Source: Moringa oleifera
Taxonomy: Eukaryota; Streptophyta; Magnoliopsida; Brassicales; Moringaceae
DNA: 64,000 nucleotides
Assembly (NCBI GenBank): GCA_021397835.1
Contig: JAJFZO010000034.1
Location: forward strand, 1,614,501-1,678,500
Direction of reading: 5' to 3'
A program made the position numbers and the translations under genes. Numbering within the stretch: the first letter of the stretch is position 1; every line of letters begins with the position of its first letter. Below the pieces are notes generated by a model. It was not told the DNA's origin. It saw only the letters and a list, made by a program, of their open reading frames with translations, and searched no databases. Positions 24,061 to 34,557 of the stretch are shown one piece after another.

Positions 24061-25681
24061 ATTGATCCATTAGTTGCCGCGATTGGTGCTATAATTTGTC
24101 AGCCGTCGCTGTCACTGGCTTTCATTGTTCCCATCTGCTATAATTAAAACTCCTTGACCAAGGATTCATATGGAAGGGGTAGAAGTTAAACCGGTCTCTA
24201 TATGCTCCTGAAAAATCAACAATGCTGAAAAGTATTGAAAAATACATCATGTCTTCATTGCATTCTCTCCTAACAAATTGAAGGTTGTATTTTGCAGTCA
24301 TACCTCACAGCTCATTCGATCAATATCATGAGTATTTGACTCAGCTAGCAACCTCCAGGCCGGTTACAATTAGTCAGTGGATCAATGCAGACAAACAACT
24401 AGCTGCATGGATTAGTAAGCCGGTGATAAGATAAAAAAGCAATAGGATTTTGTTGGAGGCAGATTCGGTAGATCGGGCCCGTATAAGCTTTGAATTAGGA
24501 GTGGAACCACTCATGAAGAAACTAATCAACTTATCAGCATTAACATACGTGCATACAAGCAGAGACACACATATACAGAGTCTAGCCTGTGACACTGACT
24601 GAAGACATTGTGGTTCCCCCAAGACAGTGATCTAATGTTTCTTTAGAATTTGAAAAGTAGTACATTTGTATACCGCACAACTGCATGGATAAGATAAGGC
24701 AATTAGAAGGGGCTGACTGAGTCCACGCAAGGTGAGATTAGGAGCCGATCAGGAGTATGGAAAGAAAAAAGGAAACAGAAGTGGTGTATGAGAAACATTT
24801 TGATTGATCTCTGCCAAAATGGAAGTCCTGATATGACATTGTTGGAGAAGTGTGATTTCCTCAAGATTGGAGGCAATTAAGCACTCAAATGAATTAACCT
24901 GTTGTTTGACTCAGTTAAAAACTAGCACTTCCTTCACATATTGCATATCACACATGAAGGGTCATGCTTTCTGGAGGCAAATTTTTCACTGATAAAGTTG
25001 TGATATTGGTAATAAAATGATAATATAATGCACAGATTCAATTGGGTTCATAATCGACGTTGCTACAACGAAATCGCCTTCCCTTTGGTCGGTTACTTTT
25101 AAAAATTGTACCTGTGGACACAGTAAGGATTACCAGTAGACTATCTTTCTAACATTATCTCGTTTTCTTTACCTTATTCCATATATAGTAAAGCTGCTAA
25201 AAAAATATGCATCCTTTTATTGCTGTTATGAGCTTAATTTGCTTAGTTCAAGGTGCTGTGAATGCCCTTAATAATTTAGATTAGCTATCTAGCACAAATA
25301 TTGCCAATGCATAGCAATTGTCTTTTATGGTTCGGTTGGCCAACCAGTTCCCAAGAGTTGCAAATGGACAGTGGAAATGATCATGAGCCATGACTAAATC
25401 CAGAATAGTAGCAACAAAGGAAATAGAGTTTTATATATATTACTGCAGGTGATGTTCACTGCTCTACATATGATCATGTCGGGGCATGCTAGACAGGATC
25501 AAACAGTGAACAAAGATCATTCTTCATCACTGATACGAGCATCCATAACAGATGCTAATTTGCCATACAATAAGAAAGCACAATTGAGACAGCATCACAG
25601 CAGCCGCTCCTTATTTCTAGGTACATATCTATCTATAGGCATATTTTTTCCATTTCAAGAATGGCTATGTGTTGGCGGATT

Positions 25682-26146
25682 CTAGGGTTGCTCTGTGGTT
25701 AGTGGGGGCTTCTTGTATGGAGGATTTCCTTGGTACTTACCATATGGTGGCGGAGGATACCCTGGGTAGCCACCATATGTTGGCGGAGGATATTGTGGGT
25801 AGCCACCATATGTTGGCGGATATTGTGGGTAGCCACCATATGGTGGTTGGTATTGATCTGTTTCTGGCTTGTCTTTTTTGGGAGGTTCGTGGACTGGTGG
25901 CTTCTTGTACTTGGGAGGCTTGTACGTGGGAGGTGGTTTGTATTTCGGAGGCGACTTGTATTTTGGAGGCGACTTGTATTTCGGAGGCTTATATTTCGGA
26001 GGCGACTTGTACACAGGAGGCTTATATGTGGGAGGCTTATACACGGGAGGCTTGTACTTGGGAGGTTTGCTGTAATCAGCTAGGGATGGAGTGGTGAGAG
26101 CCACCAGTCCAAGAAGAAACACAACCAAGAATGTGAGAGGAAACAT
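25682..26146 (-). CDS. Proline-rich cell-wall protein PRP-1 (PPVYK/PPKYK type)
   Basis: Intronless 154-aa secreted structural protein. A signal peptide (residues 1-23, FLVVFLLGLVALTTPSLA) is followed by tandem KPPxYK and KSPPKYK units (24-93), the classic repetitive proline-rich protein motif whose prolines are hydroxylated and whose tyrosines can cross-link in the wall. The C-terminal part (about 94-154) is a Gly/Tyr-rich PPYGGYPQYPP repeat ending GNPPYKKPPLTT. A TATA box lies 44 bp upstream of the ATG. Related to plant PRP/ENOD2-like proteins. It is the left-most of five minus-strand relatives and has a tail very like PRP-2. Confidence 0.85.
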   Translation of the reverse strand: MFPLTFLVVFLLGLVALTTPSLADYSKPPKYKPPVYKPPTYKPPVYKSPPKYKPPKYKSPPKYKSPPKYKPPPTYKPPKYKKPPVHEPPKKDKPETDQYQPPYGGYPQYPPTYGGYPQYPPPTYGGYPGYPPPPYGKYQGNPPYKKPPLTTEQP

Positions 26147-26189
26147 TTTTGGGCTCCTGGCTGATGCAGAATCAGAAGAACAGGCACTA

Positions 26190-26196
26190 TTTTATA
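26190..26196 (-). promoter_or_regulatory. PRP-1 TATA box
   Basis: TATAAAA on the minus strand, about 44 bp upstream of the ATG, which implies an untranslated leader of only about 15-20 nt. The same arrangement occurs in all five PRP genes. Relative to PRP-2 and PRP-3, about 20 bp just upstream appears to be missing. Confidence 0.65.
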
Positions 26197-27336
26197 GGGA
26201 TCCGGGGTCGAACATCTTGCTTGTTTAGGTGATTAAGAAATGTTTATGAATGCATTTGGGTCCCATCCAGTGGAGGCATAAATTGGATTGTTTCAACAGT
26301 TGATTGACTCCATTTTACCGGCAGATCGCTACTCAATGATTTGGGAGACCATTTTAGCTGCAGCGCTGCTCTATAATTTGGGAGAGAAGAAACCTTGCAT
26401 GCATAACTATAACAGCAGTGTTAATTTGGACTAATTTATAATACAGCTAAAAAGGAATGGCTGATTCACACACGTTCCTGCATGCATGTGTGCATGTATG
26501 TATTCACATATTTGTCTTTGTTGATTATTATAACTTCTTCTCCTGTTATCCAGCCATTCTAAGTCGATATTAAATTAAACATGATTACTAATTAATAGCT
26601 AAGAACTGCTAGCCTGTTGGTAAATCGAGTGCATGAAAACAAGAGGTGGATGACTAGCCAAGTTGGTGCAATAATTGGTTGGGGGTTGCCATCACTGGTT
26701 TGTTTTGCTTGTTGTCATTGGCCAATCCTTCACCTAATTCGTTGACTGCATTAAATGGGTAGAAGACTTAAACCAATAATGCTGAAGTAGTGTATGGTAG
26801 AAATTAATATATCTTATCTTATGAAGATTGTATTTGCAGTTATACTTAGAAGCTCATTTAATCTTGTAAGTTTACGGGCTTCCACCGCTAAATTACTTAA
26901 ATGTGATCCATACAATCAGTAATATTGATCAGTCAAATGATTATGCTCATTTTGCTTCTAAGAAGCAGGAAAATACCAATGTTATTTACAAGATACAATT
27001 TCCGACTCAGAAGTTGGATAAATTAAGGAAAATGGCAATTCTTTGAAATTAAATTATATATAAAAAAATGGAAAACAAAAATGTGGTGGTGGAAGTTCCA
27101 ACTAACTATAAGTCTCTACTTGTCAAGTATATGAAAAATATGAACAATTAGCGGTTTTTATGCAATCACAAAATATAATAACATTGACTACAAGGGGAAC
27201 TCCAACAATCGTAACAATGGATTGCAACATTTGTAGCTTCATCAGATGTGATTGTTGATCCACTGTGGCATGCGGTATGCAAATAATGGAGCTACGAATC
27301 ATAAATAAGAGAGGTAAATGTTAAGGAAATTATACT

Positions 27337-28175
27337 CACCACAACAAAAAAATAAAATAAAATAAAAAATTGAAGATAATTATTTTAATTTTTAACAATA
27401 ATTATAATTATCATTCAGTTTTTTATGATCAGGCATAAATAAATCAAAAAAATTTTATAATGATAATTATCATGATTGTTAATAAAAATAAAATAATTAT
27501 AATGAAAAAATTATATATTTATTAATAATTATTAAAAATAATTGATCAGTACCAATAAAAATATATTGACATTTCTCTTATTGATAATAATTAAACATAA
27601 CTGTTAAAAATAAAGCACATTTATTTTACTTTATAATAATTAATAATTATCATTAAATATTTAAGTACGTAATGTAGTTGTTAAGACAAATAACAATCGT
27701 GCTCAAAATGAATTGATTTTTTTATTTATTTATGGCAATTAACAATTGTAGCTAAACATTTATGTATTTAAAAGTAATTATCAAATAATTAACAATTATC
27801 GTTAAAAACAAGTTGGCTTTTGTTTTTTTATGACATTTAGCAATTGAATCTTTAGTCATTAAATATTAATATATAATTACTGATATAAACCAAACTATAA
27901 TTCAAATACCTATATTGGATGGCAATTATCTAATTGCATAGACATTAGATGGCGGTTGTTACCAACCATTATTAAAAGATAATTTAGATGATGATTATTG
28001 TGAGTGTTATCTAATCTCTTAGCAACCGTCATCGAAAGTACTTCTATTAAATGATAGCTTTTGACGATTGTGATCTATTTATATGAACTTTTTCATTGCT
28101 TATATAAACGATATTTTTAATATTATTGTCTAAAATATTTATTAACCATTAAAAAAAACTTATTTTGTAGTAGTG
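27337..28175. mobile_element. Non-autonomous CACTA-like element (degenerate)
   Basis: The left end reads CACCACAACAAAAAAATAAA. The right end reads AACTTATTTTGTAGTAGTG, whose reverse complement CACTACTACAAAATAAGTT is a typical CACTA/CACTA-like terminus. The interior is full of short direct and inverted repeats of the kind ATAATTAACAATTATC and GATAATTATC, like subterminal repeats. No transposase is present. Target-site copies are not clear (ACT against TAA), consistent with decay. It lies between segmental units A and B. Confidence 0.45.
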
Positions 28176-28799
28176 TAAATGAAATTTCACCGTGAAAAAT
28201 TAAAAAGCATATAAAAGAAAACCAAATCATACATAATTGAAAACTTTTAGTTGTACATACTTTTCATGTCTTAGACCTTATCAAAGCCATATATTTGGTT
28301 TTACTCTGCTAAATGTGTTTCCTTGGGTTATAACGGTGACCATAAAGGATACATGTGTCTGAGTTTTAATGATAAAATATGTTTGTCTGGGCATGTTATC
28401 TTCAAAGAGAAGAAGAATTTTCTTTCAAGTTAAGTTTTCTTAACACAAAATTACAAATTCCTTAGAAACTGAATGATTTGTCCTTTGGTTTACTTCTAAT
28501 TTGTCAACAAACGTTTCAGTCACACAACAATCAAACACAAAATCACTCATCAGATTCATCAAATGGAGTTTCACCTTGTTCTTCAATTAGTATAAGGCAA
28601 AAATCAGGTTTGTAGTGCAGCAAAATCTACTCAGAACAAGACTAACATGTAGCATCAGAACAAGAACAGCCGGCTGAAACAACTCTACCTAAACCAACAC
28701 TTCACAGAATTGAGACACAAATATACTTCCCTCATAATGCAAATAAGGACCAAGAGTGGCCAAATATCTACTCTGTTGTATCTTAGCCTTTGAAAAAAG
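28176..28799. other. Spacer between CACTA-like element and copia relic
   Basis: No gene or regulatory signal is recognised. It may contain diverged flanking retroelement sequence. Confidence 0.5.
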
Positions 28800-30380
28800 T
28801 TTGCTATTAAGAACCTAAGACAATAAGCGAAGCTTTAGAGTAAAAATAATGGAAAGAAGCCATGGATGAAAGGTATAAAGCCTTAGTAAAGAACAATACT
28901 TGGACTTTAATGTATTATTCTTCCAAGTATGACATTATTAGGAACAAGTGGGTATTTTGTTTAAATATAATTTAAATATTATTATTTAAAGACATAAAGC
29001 AAAGATAATTACAAAGAGTTTTTATTAAACTCTGAGATTTAATTTTGCTGAAACCTTTAGCTTTATTGTTAAAGCTTCGACTATTTGAGTATTGCTAGCA
29101 TTAAAGAAGTGGGAGGTATGTCAACTTGACATAAATAATATAGTTTTAAATAATTTCTTATAAAAAATATTTTTACGTGCCAAACAGCTAGGGTTGCACT
29201 GTCCAAGTGAACCTAATTTGTGAAAAAGCTGAACAAGGCCATATATGGTCTTAAACAAGTCATAAAAGCATAGTATGGCACGGACACTAAAAGCCTCATT
29301 GTTGACATGGGGTTTCAAGAACTCCAAACGGACTTCTTCTTTTTTCCTTTTTTTTTGCTTAGAGGAACCTTAATCATTTTGGTGCTTGTATATGTGGATG
29401 AAATTAAATCTTATTTATCGGTAACAACTCCAAAGTGACTCATAAATTTTGTGAGCGAACTAAATCGACTATTTGCACTGAAATATTTGGGTGAACTACG
29501 CCATTTTCTTAGTGTAGATTACTAGAAAGGAGATAGAAATTAATTTGACTAGAGGAAAATATTGTAGATCTTCTTAAGAGAATTGAAGCAGAAAATATTA
29601 AACCACGATTTCACTCTCCAGCTGTTGCAGGAAAGGATTTGTGAGCTTATGATGGAGAATTAATGAAAAATCCTACTCTATATAAGAGTACAATTAGGGC
29701 TTTGTAGTATTTGACTGATGCTAGATAGACTTATCTTTAATTCCCTAATTAATGAACTCAGTCAGTTTTTGCAGAATCCTACTGTATTTCGCTGATAAAT
29801 AACAAAGAGAGTTCTCAGTTGCTTCAATGGAATAATCAATCATGACCTTCACATCGAACCATCTAATAGTCTTGCCATCATATGATACTTTTGATGTTGA
29901 CTAGGGATACATATGTTTTCCAAATGACAGAAGATCTACAATAACTTATTGGTCATTTAAAGCAGCATGTGATGGCTAAATCAAATGTAGAATACAGATC
30001 TCTAGCTCATACAATAGCAAAAGTGAGTTCAATTGAATCATTGCTTAAGGAAATCATGTTTCAATTGCTTGAGCATTCTATTATCGATCTGTTGTGATAA
30101 AACAAGTAAAATCTTCTTGGTTGCCGATTCTGTATTTTATGTTAGAACCAAACGTATTGAATTAGATGTTCACTTTGTTCGAGATGAAGTCTTTAGCAAA
30201 ATTTGAATACAGATGTCCCTTCTCATGATCAGATTGCTGATTTGCTTGAAAGAAGTGCTCACCACAAACAAATTTTTGAAAATGAGAATCAAAATCAGAG
30301 TAGTTTCATCATTTCTCATTTGAGGGGTTGTCAAAACCGAAGTTTAAAAAGAGTAGAACTCTTTTATTTGTTAACAATGT
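28800..30380 (+). mobile_element. Ty1/copia retrotransposon relic (RT to RNase H)
   Basis: A broken pol reading can be followed on the plus strand: EAMDERYKALVKNNTWTL near 28855, RNKWVF near 28940, a KAIYGLKQ motif near 29240, VLVYVDE and ALKYLGELRHFL near 29385-29510 (reverse transcriptase), DDRRST and an AEYRSLAH-like segment near 29930-30010 (RNase H), and DVPSHDQIADLL near 30210-30250. Stops and frameshifts are throughout. No LTR pair is recognised. It cannot encode a functional product. Confidence 0.75.
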
Positions 30381-32284
30381 GATGCGATAAGAGACAAGCT
30401 AGATCTTAATAAATTTGTTAAGGCATTGAAGTCTGTACAGTATGTATTTGTCACGGCTTAAAATGTGATGCATTTCTTTGCTTATGAATAAATGACAACA
30501 TTCGGTATCAAATTACGAACCAAATCTTCTGCAAATCATCTCTGCTTGAAAAACCAATGCTTTTCGTATTCTTAACAGTTAGAAATTTAATCAATACAGA
30601 TTTGAGATTTTAATCCCTTGTTTGCTTTGCTTACTCTTCTTTTCATCATTATCTACCATCCTACATTATCTTTCTTTTCAATTAGAGGTTGCCCTGACTG
30701 GAGTGCATTTTCACCTGCTGATTAAAATTCCATGGCTGATGACTTAATTATGTGCAATGGGAAGAAGAATAAAACTGTCTGTTGGGATCCTCTGAAATAA
30801 TGTATTGAACGAATATTCATCATAACTTTATCATACAATCTTTATTACATTCTCTCCTAACAAATTTAATTTTCTATTTTGCAGTTAAATACCTCACTGT
30901 TCACAGAATTGACATCACAAGTGTGTGTTACTGGGTGGGTTAATTCAGACAAACAGCATGCATGGGGGTATGTGAATGTAAGATATAAAAGGGGTATATT
31001 TTGTTCTAGGCAGGTGCATATCTTAGGCAGGTATGTATAGCTTTTGAATTAGCATAACACATGAAGAAATTAATTAATATCTATCAGCATTCACAGATGC
31101 GCATTCGGGCACACATACATATACAAAGTCTATCCTGTGACGCTGACTCAAGACATTGTAGCCCTTCTGAGACAGTGATAGAATGCTTCTTTAGAATTTG
31201 AAAAGTAGTACTTCTGTATCCCATACAAGTGTCTGGTTAAGGTAAGGCCATTAGAAGGTGCTGAAGGAGTCCAGGCAAGGCCAGATGGGAGCTGATCAGC
31301 AGAATGAAAATAAAACAGGAAACAAATTTAAAGTGGTGCATGGTAAGCCACAACAACTTAGATGTTTTATTGTTCACTGATCATAGATTATTGTAGATAT
31401 TTTTGCATTAATAGCTTTTGATCTATGCAAATGTAAATCTTTAAGCCCCAAAAAGTTTCTTGCTGAGTGCCCCTCGTCATGTCATGTGGTGACCCATGCC
31501 ACAATTTAATTGATATCTGCCAAAAATGAAATCCCAGTATGTCATTTGGGGGAGAAGTTCAACTTCATCAAGATTGGAAGCAATAAAGCAACCAAATGAA
31601 TTCGCCTTTTTTCAATGATCAGTTCAACACTAGCACTGCTTTCACATATTGCATATCACAAATGAAGGGTCACGTTCTGTGGGCCAAAATTTTCCACCTG
31701 TCTAGTTGAAATAGTGGTAATTAAAATGATATTATGATTGATGTACAGTATTGTTCTCATAATGTTGTCATGACAAAATTGTTTGCTTTTTGGTAGATTC
31801 CTTATAAGAATTACACTTGTTGTACACCATAAGTGCTGCTGGACCATCTTTCTTTTATGAGCTTCACTAGCTTAGGTTCAAGTGCTGTTGATGCCCTTAG
31901 TATTGAGATAGGATATCTAGTATACGTATTGGCAAAAGTACTGCATATCATTTAGTTTTATGGTTCTGTTGGCCAAAAGTTCAGTTCCCAAAGTTGCAAA
32001 TAGATTGTGGAAGATGACCATAATGCCTTTAAAAACCAAAAAAAATATTAATAAGGAATGAAGTTTTACACATATTACCAGGTGGTGTTCACTGCTTTAC
32101 ATATGAGATATCAGGCTAGGCAGAATCAAACAGTGAACAGAGATATTCTTCATCACTGGTAGGAGCATCCATAACAGATACTAATTTATCATGCAACAAG
32201 AAAAGCACACTGTTTGAGACAGCACCACAGCAGCCGCTCCTTATTTGTAGGTACATATCTATCTATAGGCAGACTTCTTCAATT
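30381..32284. repeat. Segmental repeat unit B, 3' flank of PRP-2
   Basis: From about 30590 this aligns with 24060-25680 of unit A and 37950-39400 of unit C (landmarks given under unit A). It holds no gene of its own. Conserved non-coding words directly downstream of PRP-2 (for example CACCACAGCAGCCGCTCC near 32223, against CATCACAGCAGCCGCTCC near 25593) may include the 3' UTR. Confidence 0.6.
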
Positions 32285-32899
32285 TCAAGGACCGGTAGGT
32301 GTTGGGGGCTCGTGAGATTGCTCAAGGTGTAGTACAGTGGTGGTTAGTGGTGGCTTCTTGTATGGAGGATTTCCTGGGTAGTTACCATATGGTTTAGAAT
32401 ATTCTGGGTAGCTACCATATGGTGGTTGGTATTGATCTGTTTCTGGCTTATCTTTTTTGGGAGATTTGTGAACTGCTGGCTCGTGTTCAGGGAAAGGCTT
32501 CTCCACAACAGGAGGAATGGGAATATGAATTGGTGGCTTCTTGATCGAAGGATGCTTGTATACTGGAGGCTCGTGTATAGGGGGCTTGTATATGGGAAAC
32601 TTGTACACAGGAGGCTTGTGTAGGGGAGGCTTGTATATGGGAGGCTTGTAAAGAGGAGGCTTGTAAATGTGCGGTGGCTTGTATACTGGAGGCTTGTAAA
32701 GAGGGGGCTTGTAAATGTGCGGTGGCTTGTATACTGGAGGCTTGTAAAGAGGAGGCTTGTATACTGGGGGCTTGTAAAGAGGAGGCTTGTAAATGTGCGG
32801 TGGCTTGTATATGGGTGGTTTGTAGTAATTAGCTAGGGAGGGAGTGGTGAGAGCCACCAATCCAAGAAGAAACACTATCCAGTATGTGAGAGGATACAT
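32285..32899 (-). CDS. Proline-rich cell-wall protein PRP-2 (PPLYKPPVYKPPHIYK type)
   Basis: Intronless 204-aa secreted protein. Signal peptide 1-23 (ends LTTPSLA), then a core of KPPxYK pentamers arranged in a 16-residue higher-order unit, PPLYKPPVYKPPHIYK, repeated about three times. A less regular His-containing stretch follows (HEPPVYKHPSIKKPP), then a PKKDKPETDQYQPPYG segment nearly identical to that in PRP-1, and a tail GNYPGNPPYKKPPLTT. It is longer at the C-terminus than PRP-1 (ending EPPTPTGP). Expected role: insolubilised wall structural protein. TATA box 47 bp upstream. Confidence 0.85.
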   Translation of the reverse strand: MYPLTYWIVFLLGLVALTTPSLANYYKPPIYKPPHIYKPPLYKPPVYKPPLYKPPVYKPPHIYKPPLYKPPVYKPPHIYKPPLYKPPIYKPPLHKPPVYKFPIYKPPIHEPPVYKHPSIKKPPIHIPIPPVVEKPFPEHEPAVHKSPKKDKPETDQYQPPYGSYPEYSKPYGNYPGNPPYKKPPLTTTVLHLEQSHEPPTPTGP

Positions 32900-32945
32900 T
32901 TTTTAGGCACTTGGTTGATGCCGATCATCAGATCAACAAGTACCA

Positions 32946-32990
32946 TTTTATAGAGATCCAAAGGCCTATGTTGTTAATGCAGGTGTCAAA
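32946..32990 (-). promoter_or_regulatory. PRP-2 TATA box and upstream GATTTTGACACCTG
   Basis: The minus-strand TATAAAA occupies 32946-32952. The word GATTTTGACACCTG (about 32980-32993) lies 34 bp further upstream. The same word is at the same distance in PRP-3, marking a conserved proximal promoter. Confidence 0.6.
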
Positions 32991-33473
32991 ATCCCGCCTG
33001 TTTTGGTGACTTATAAATGTGACTGGATGCACAGGCGTCCCACCTAGTCGGCAAGTTAGAAGATTGAGGTATAAATTGGGCTTATTTCAACTTTGATCGA
33101 CCCAATTTTAGCTGCATCTATTATATAAATTGGGAGAGAAGAAAACCTGGCAAATACACTAATGTTACGTACACCGATTAACACACGTCTGTGCATTAAG
33201 TGTCTGTATGAACTTACATTCGTATTTGTTGATTACGGTAACTCAATCTACATCGTCCCTAGCAATATATATGAAATTAAACTTGAGTACTTAATTAAGA
33301 ACTACTGGCTTATGGGTAAAGTTAGTGCATGAAACATACAATAATGAGCTGCCAAAGTTGGTGCTGTATTGGTTAGGGGGTTCTATCACTGATCTGTCTA
33401 ATTGTTTCCCTTGGCTAAACCTTCAGCTTGCAAGATTACATTAAATGAAGACTTGAACCAATGATGTTAGGGT

Positions 33474-33970
33474 CAAAGTGATTTAAAATTTTAGATTTTA
33501 TTTTTAATTAAATCTTAATTTTTTAAGTATTTTAAAATAAATTTTTATTCATCAATTTAAATGAAATGAAATTTTACAAAAATTTAAAAATTTTAAAAAA
33601 TTAAATTAAAATATTTTACAATAAATTTTAATTTGATTTATTTAAAAAATATTTAATTTATCATCACAAAAAAATATTGAAGCACTAAAAGATATATTTT
33701 TTAAAAATTACACTATTAAAATTTTTAAAAATTCATAAAAATAGTTCGTAAGTAAAAAATTATTTAAATTTGACAAATAAAATTTAAATAAACACTAAAA
33801 TTTATTTAAATAATTTTTACGATATTTTAACAATAAAATTATAATTAAATTTTACAAAAGTTTTCACTAAGATTTAATTTTAACCAAATCAATAAATCAA
33901 GATTTATTTAAAAAAAATTTAAAAGTTAAGATTTGATTAGAAAAAAAATAAAATTTAAAATAACTTTTAC
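33474..33970. mobile_element. MITE-like element with long AT-rich terminal inverted repeats
   Basis: The left end (AAAGTGATTTAAAATTTTAG, continuing through TAATTAAATCTTAA) matches the reverse complement of the right end (AAAGTTATTTTAAATTTTA, continuing through CTAATCAAATCTTAA). The flanks ACCAATGATGTTAG and CCTAATAATGTATAG correspond to one uninterrupted stretch in unit A (near 26775-26800), so the element is an insertion specific to unit B. No coding capacity. Confidence 0.55.
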
Positions 33971-34305
33971 CTAATAATGTATAGAGAAATACAACAAGGT
34001 TGTATATTGCAGTTATATGTATAACTCAATTATTGTAAGGTTAGGCTTTCTATTGCAGAGGTAATTAAATAAATTAATATCATGAGTATGTAAGTCATTT
34101 AATTACCTCGAGGATCAATATGCTTATCCAATGGATTAGAATTAAAATTTGTTGCTAATATGAGTTGTGTTGAGTTTATGAAGAAATGTTAACACATGAC
34201 AATTCAATAAAGTAATCTTTTAAATTTTTTTTATTTATATGTTTCTCATATCATTATAATAAATTATAAAAATATGATTTTATTTTCTTTTTACGAAGTC
34301 ATTCC

Positions 34306-34557
34306 TGATAGACCAACTAAGTTATACTAGAGTTGAGCTACCAGAGCTCATCCATGCGAGCCGATCTGCCAAAGTTGAGCTACCCAATCTGATCTACCCC
34401 CAAACTTTAATTATTATTTTTTCTGTCTTTCTTATGATTAGTTAGTAACAACTTTTCACTTTTTCTTATAAATACTCACTTCCCTGTATAAAAAGTGTTT
34501 GAATAAGATTATATTTCATCATCTTTTTGGTCTTCAATTTTTTCTGTCATTTAATCA
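34306..34557 (+). repeat. Left LTR of the copia element
   Basis: TGATA...CA termini; the TATAAATACTCAC promoter is near 34468. About 75 bp shorter than the right LTR, which has extra GAGCTACC-containing sequence. Confidence 0.7.

Larger units (their letters stand above)
24060..26900. repeat. Segmental repeat unit A (contains PRP-1)
   Basis: This segment aligns with units B (about 30590-34140) and C (about 37950-40700). Shared landmarks include CATTCTCTCCTAACAAATT near 24270 and 30850, TTTAGAATTTGAAAAGTAGTAC near 24645 and 31192, and TGAGCTTAATTTGCT with CAGTTCCCAAGAGTTGCAAA downstream of PRP-1 and PRP-3. Non-coding similarity extends on both sides of each PRP gene, so the genes arose by duplication of several-kb segments and not of coding sequence alone. 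Edges are approximate. Confidence 0.7.

Noticed and set aside
24374..24622. Minus-strand 82-codon frame that has positional counterparts in units B and C
   Set aside because: The counterparts do not preserve the protein sequence, so conservation is at DNA level and not coding.
25669..26097. Plus-strand frames opposite PRP-1 (and likewise opposite PRP-2 and PRP-4)
   Set aside because: Same shadow effect of short coding repeats; no promoter or family signature.
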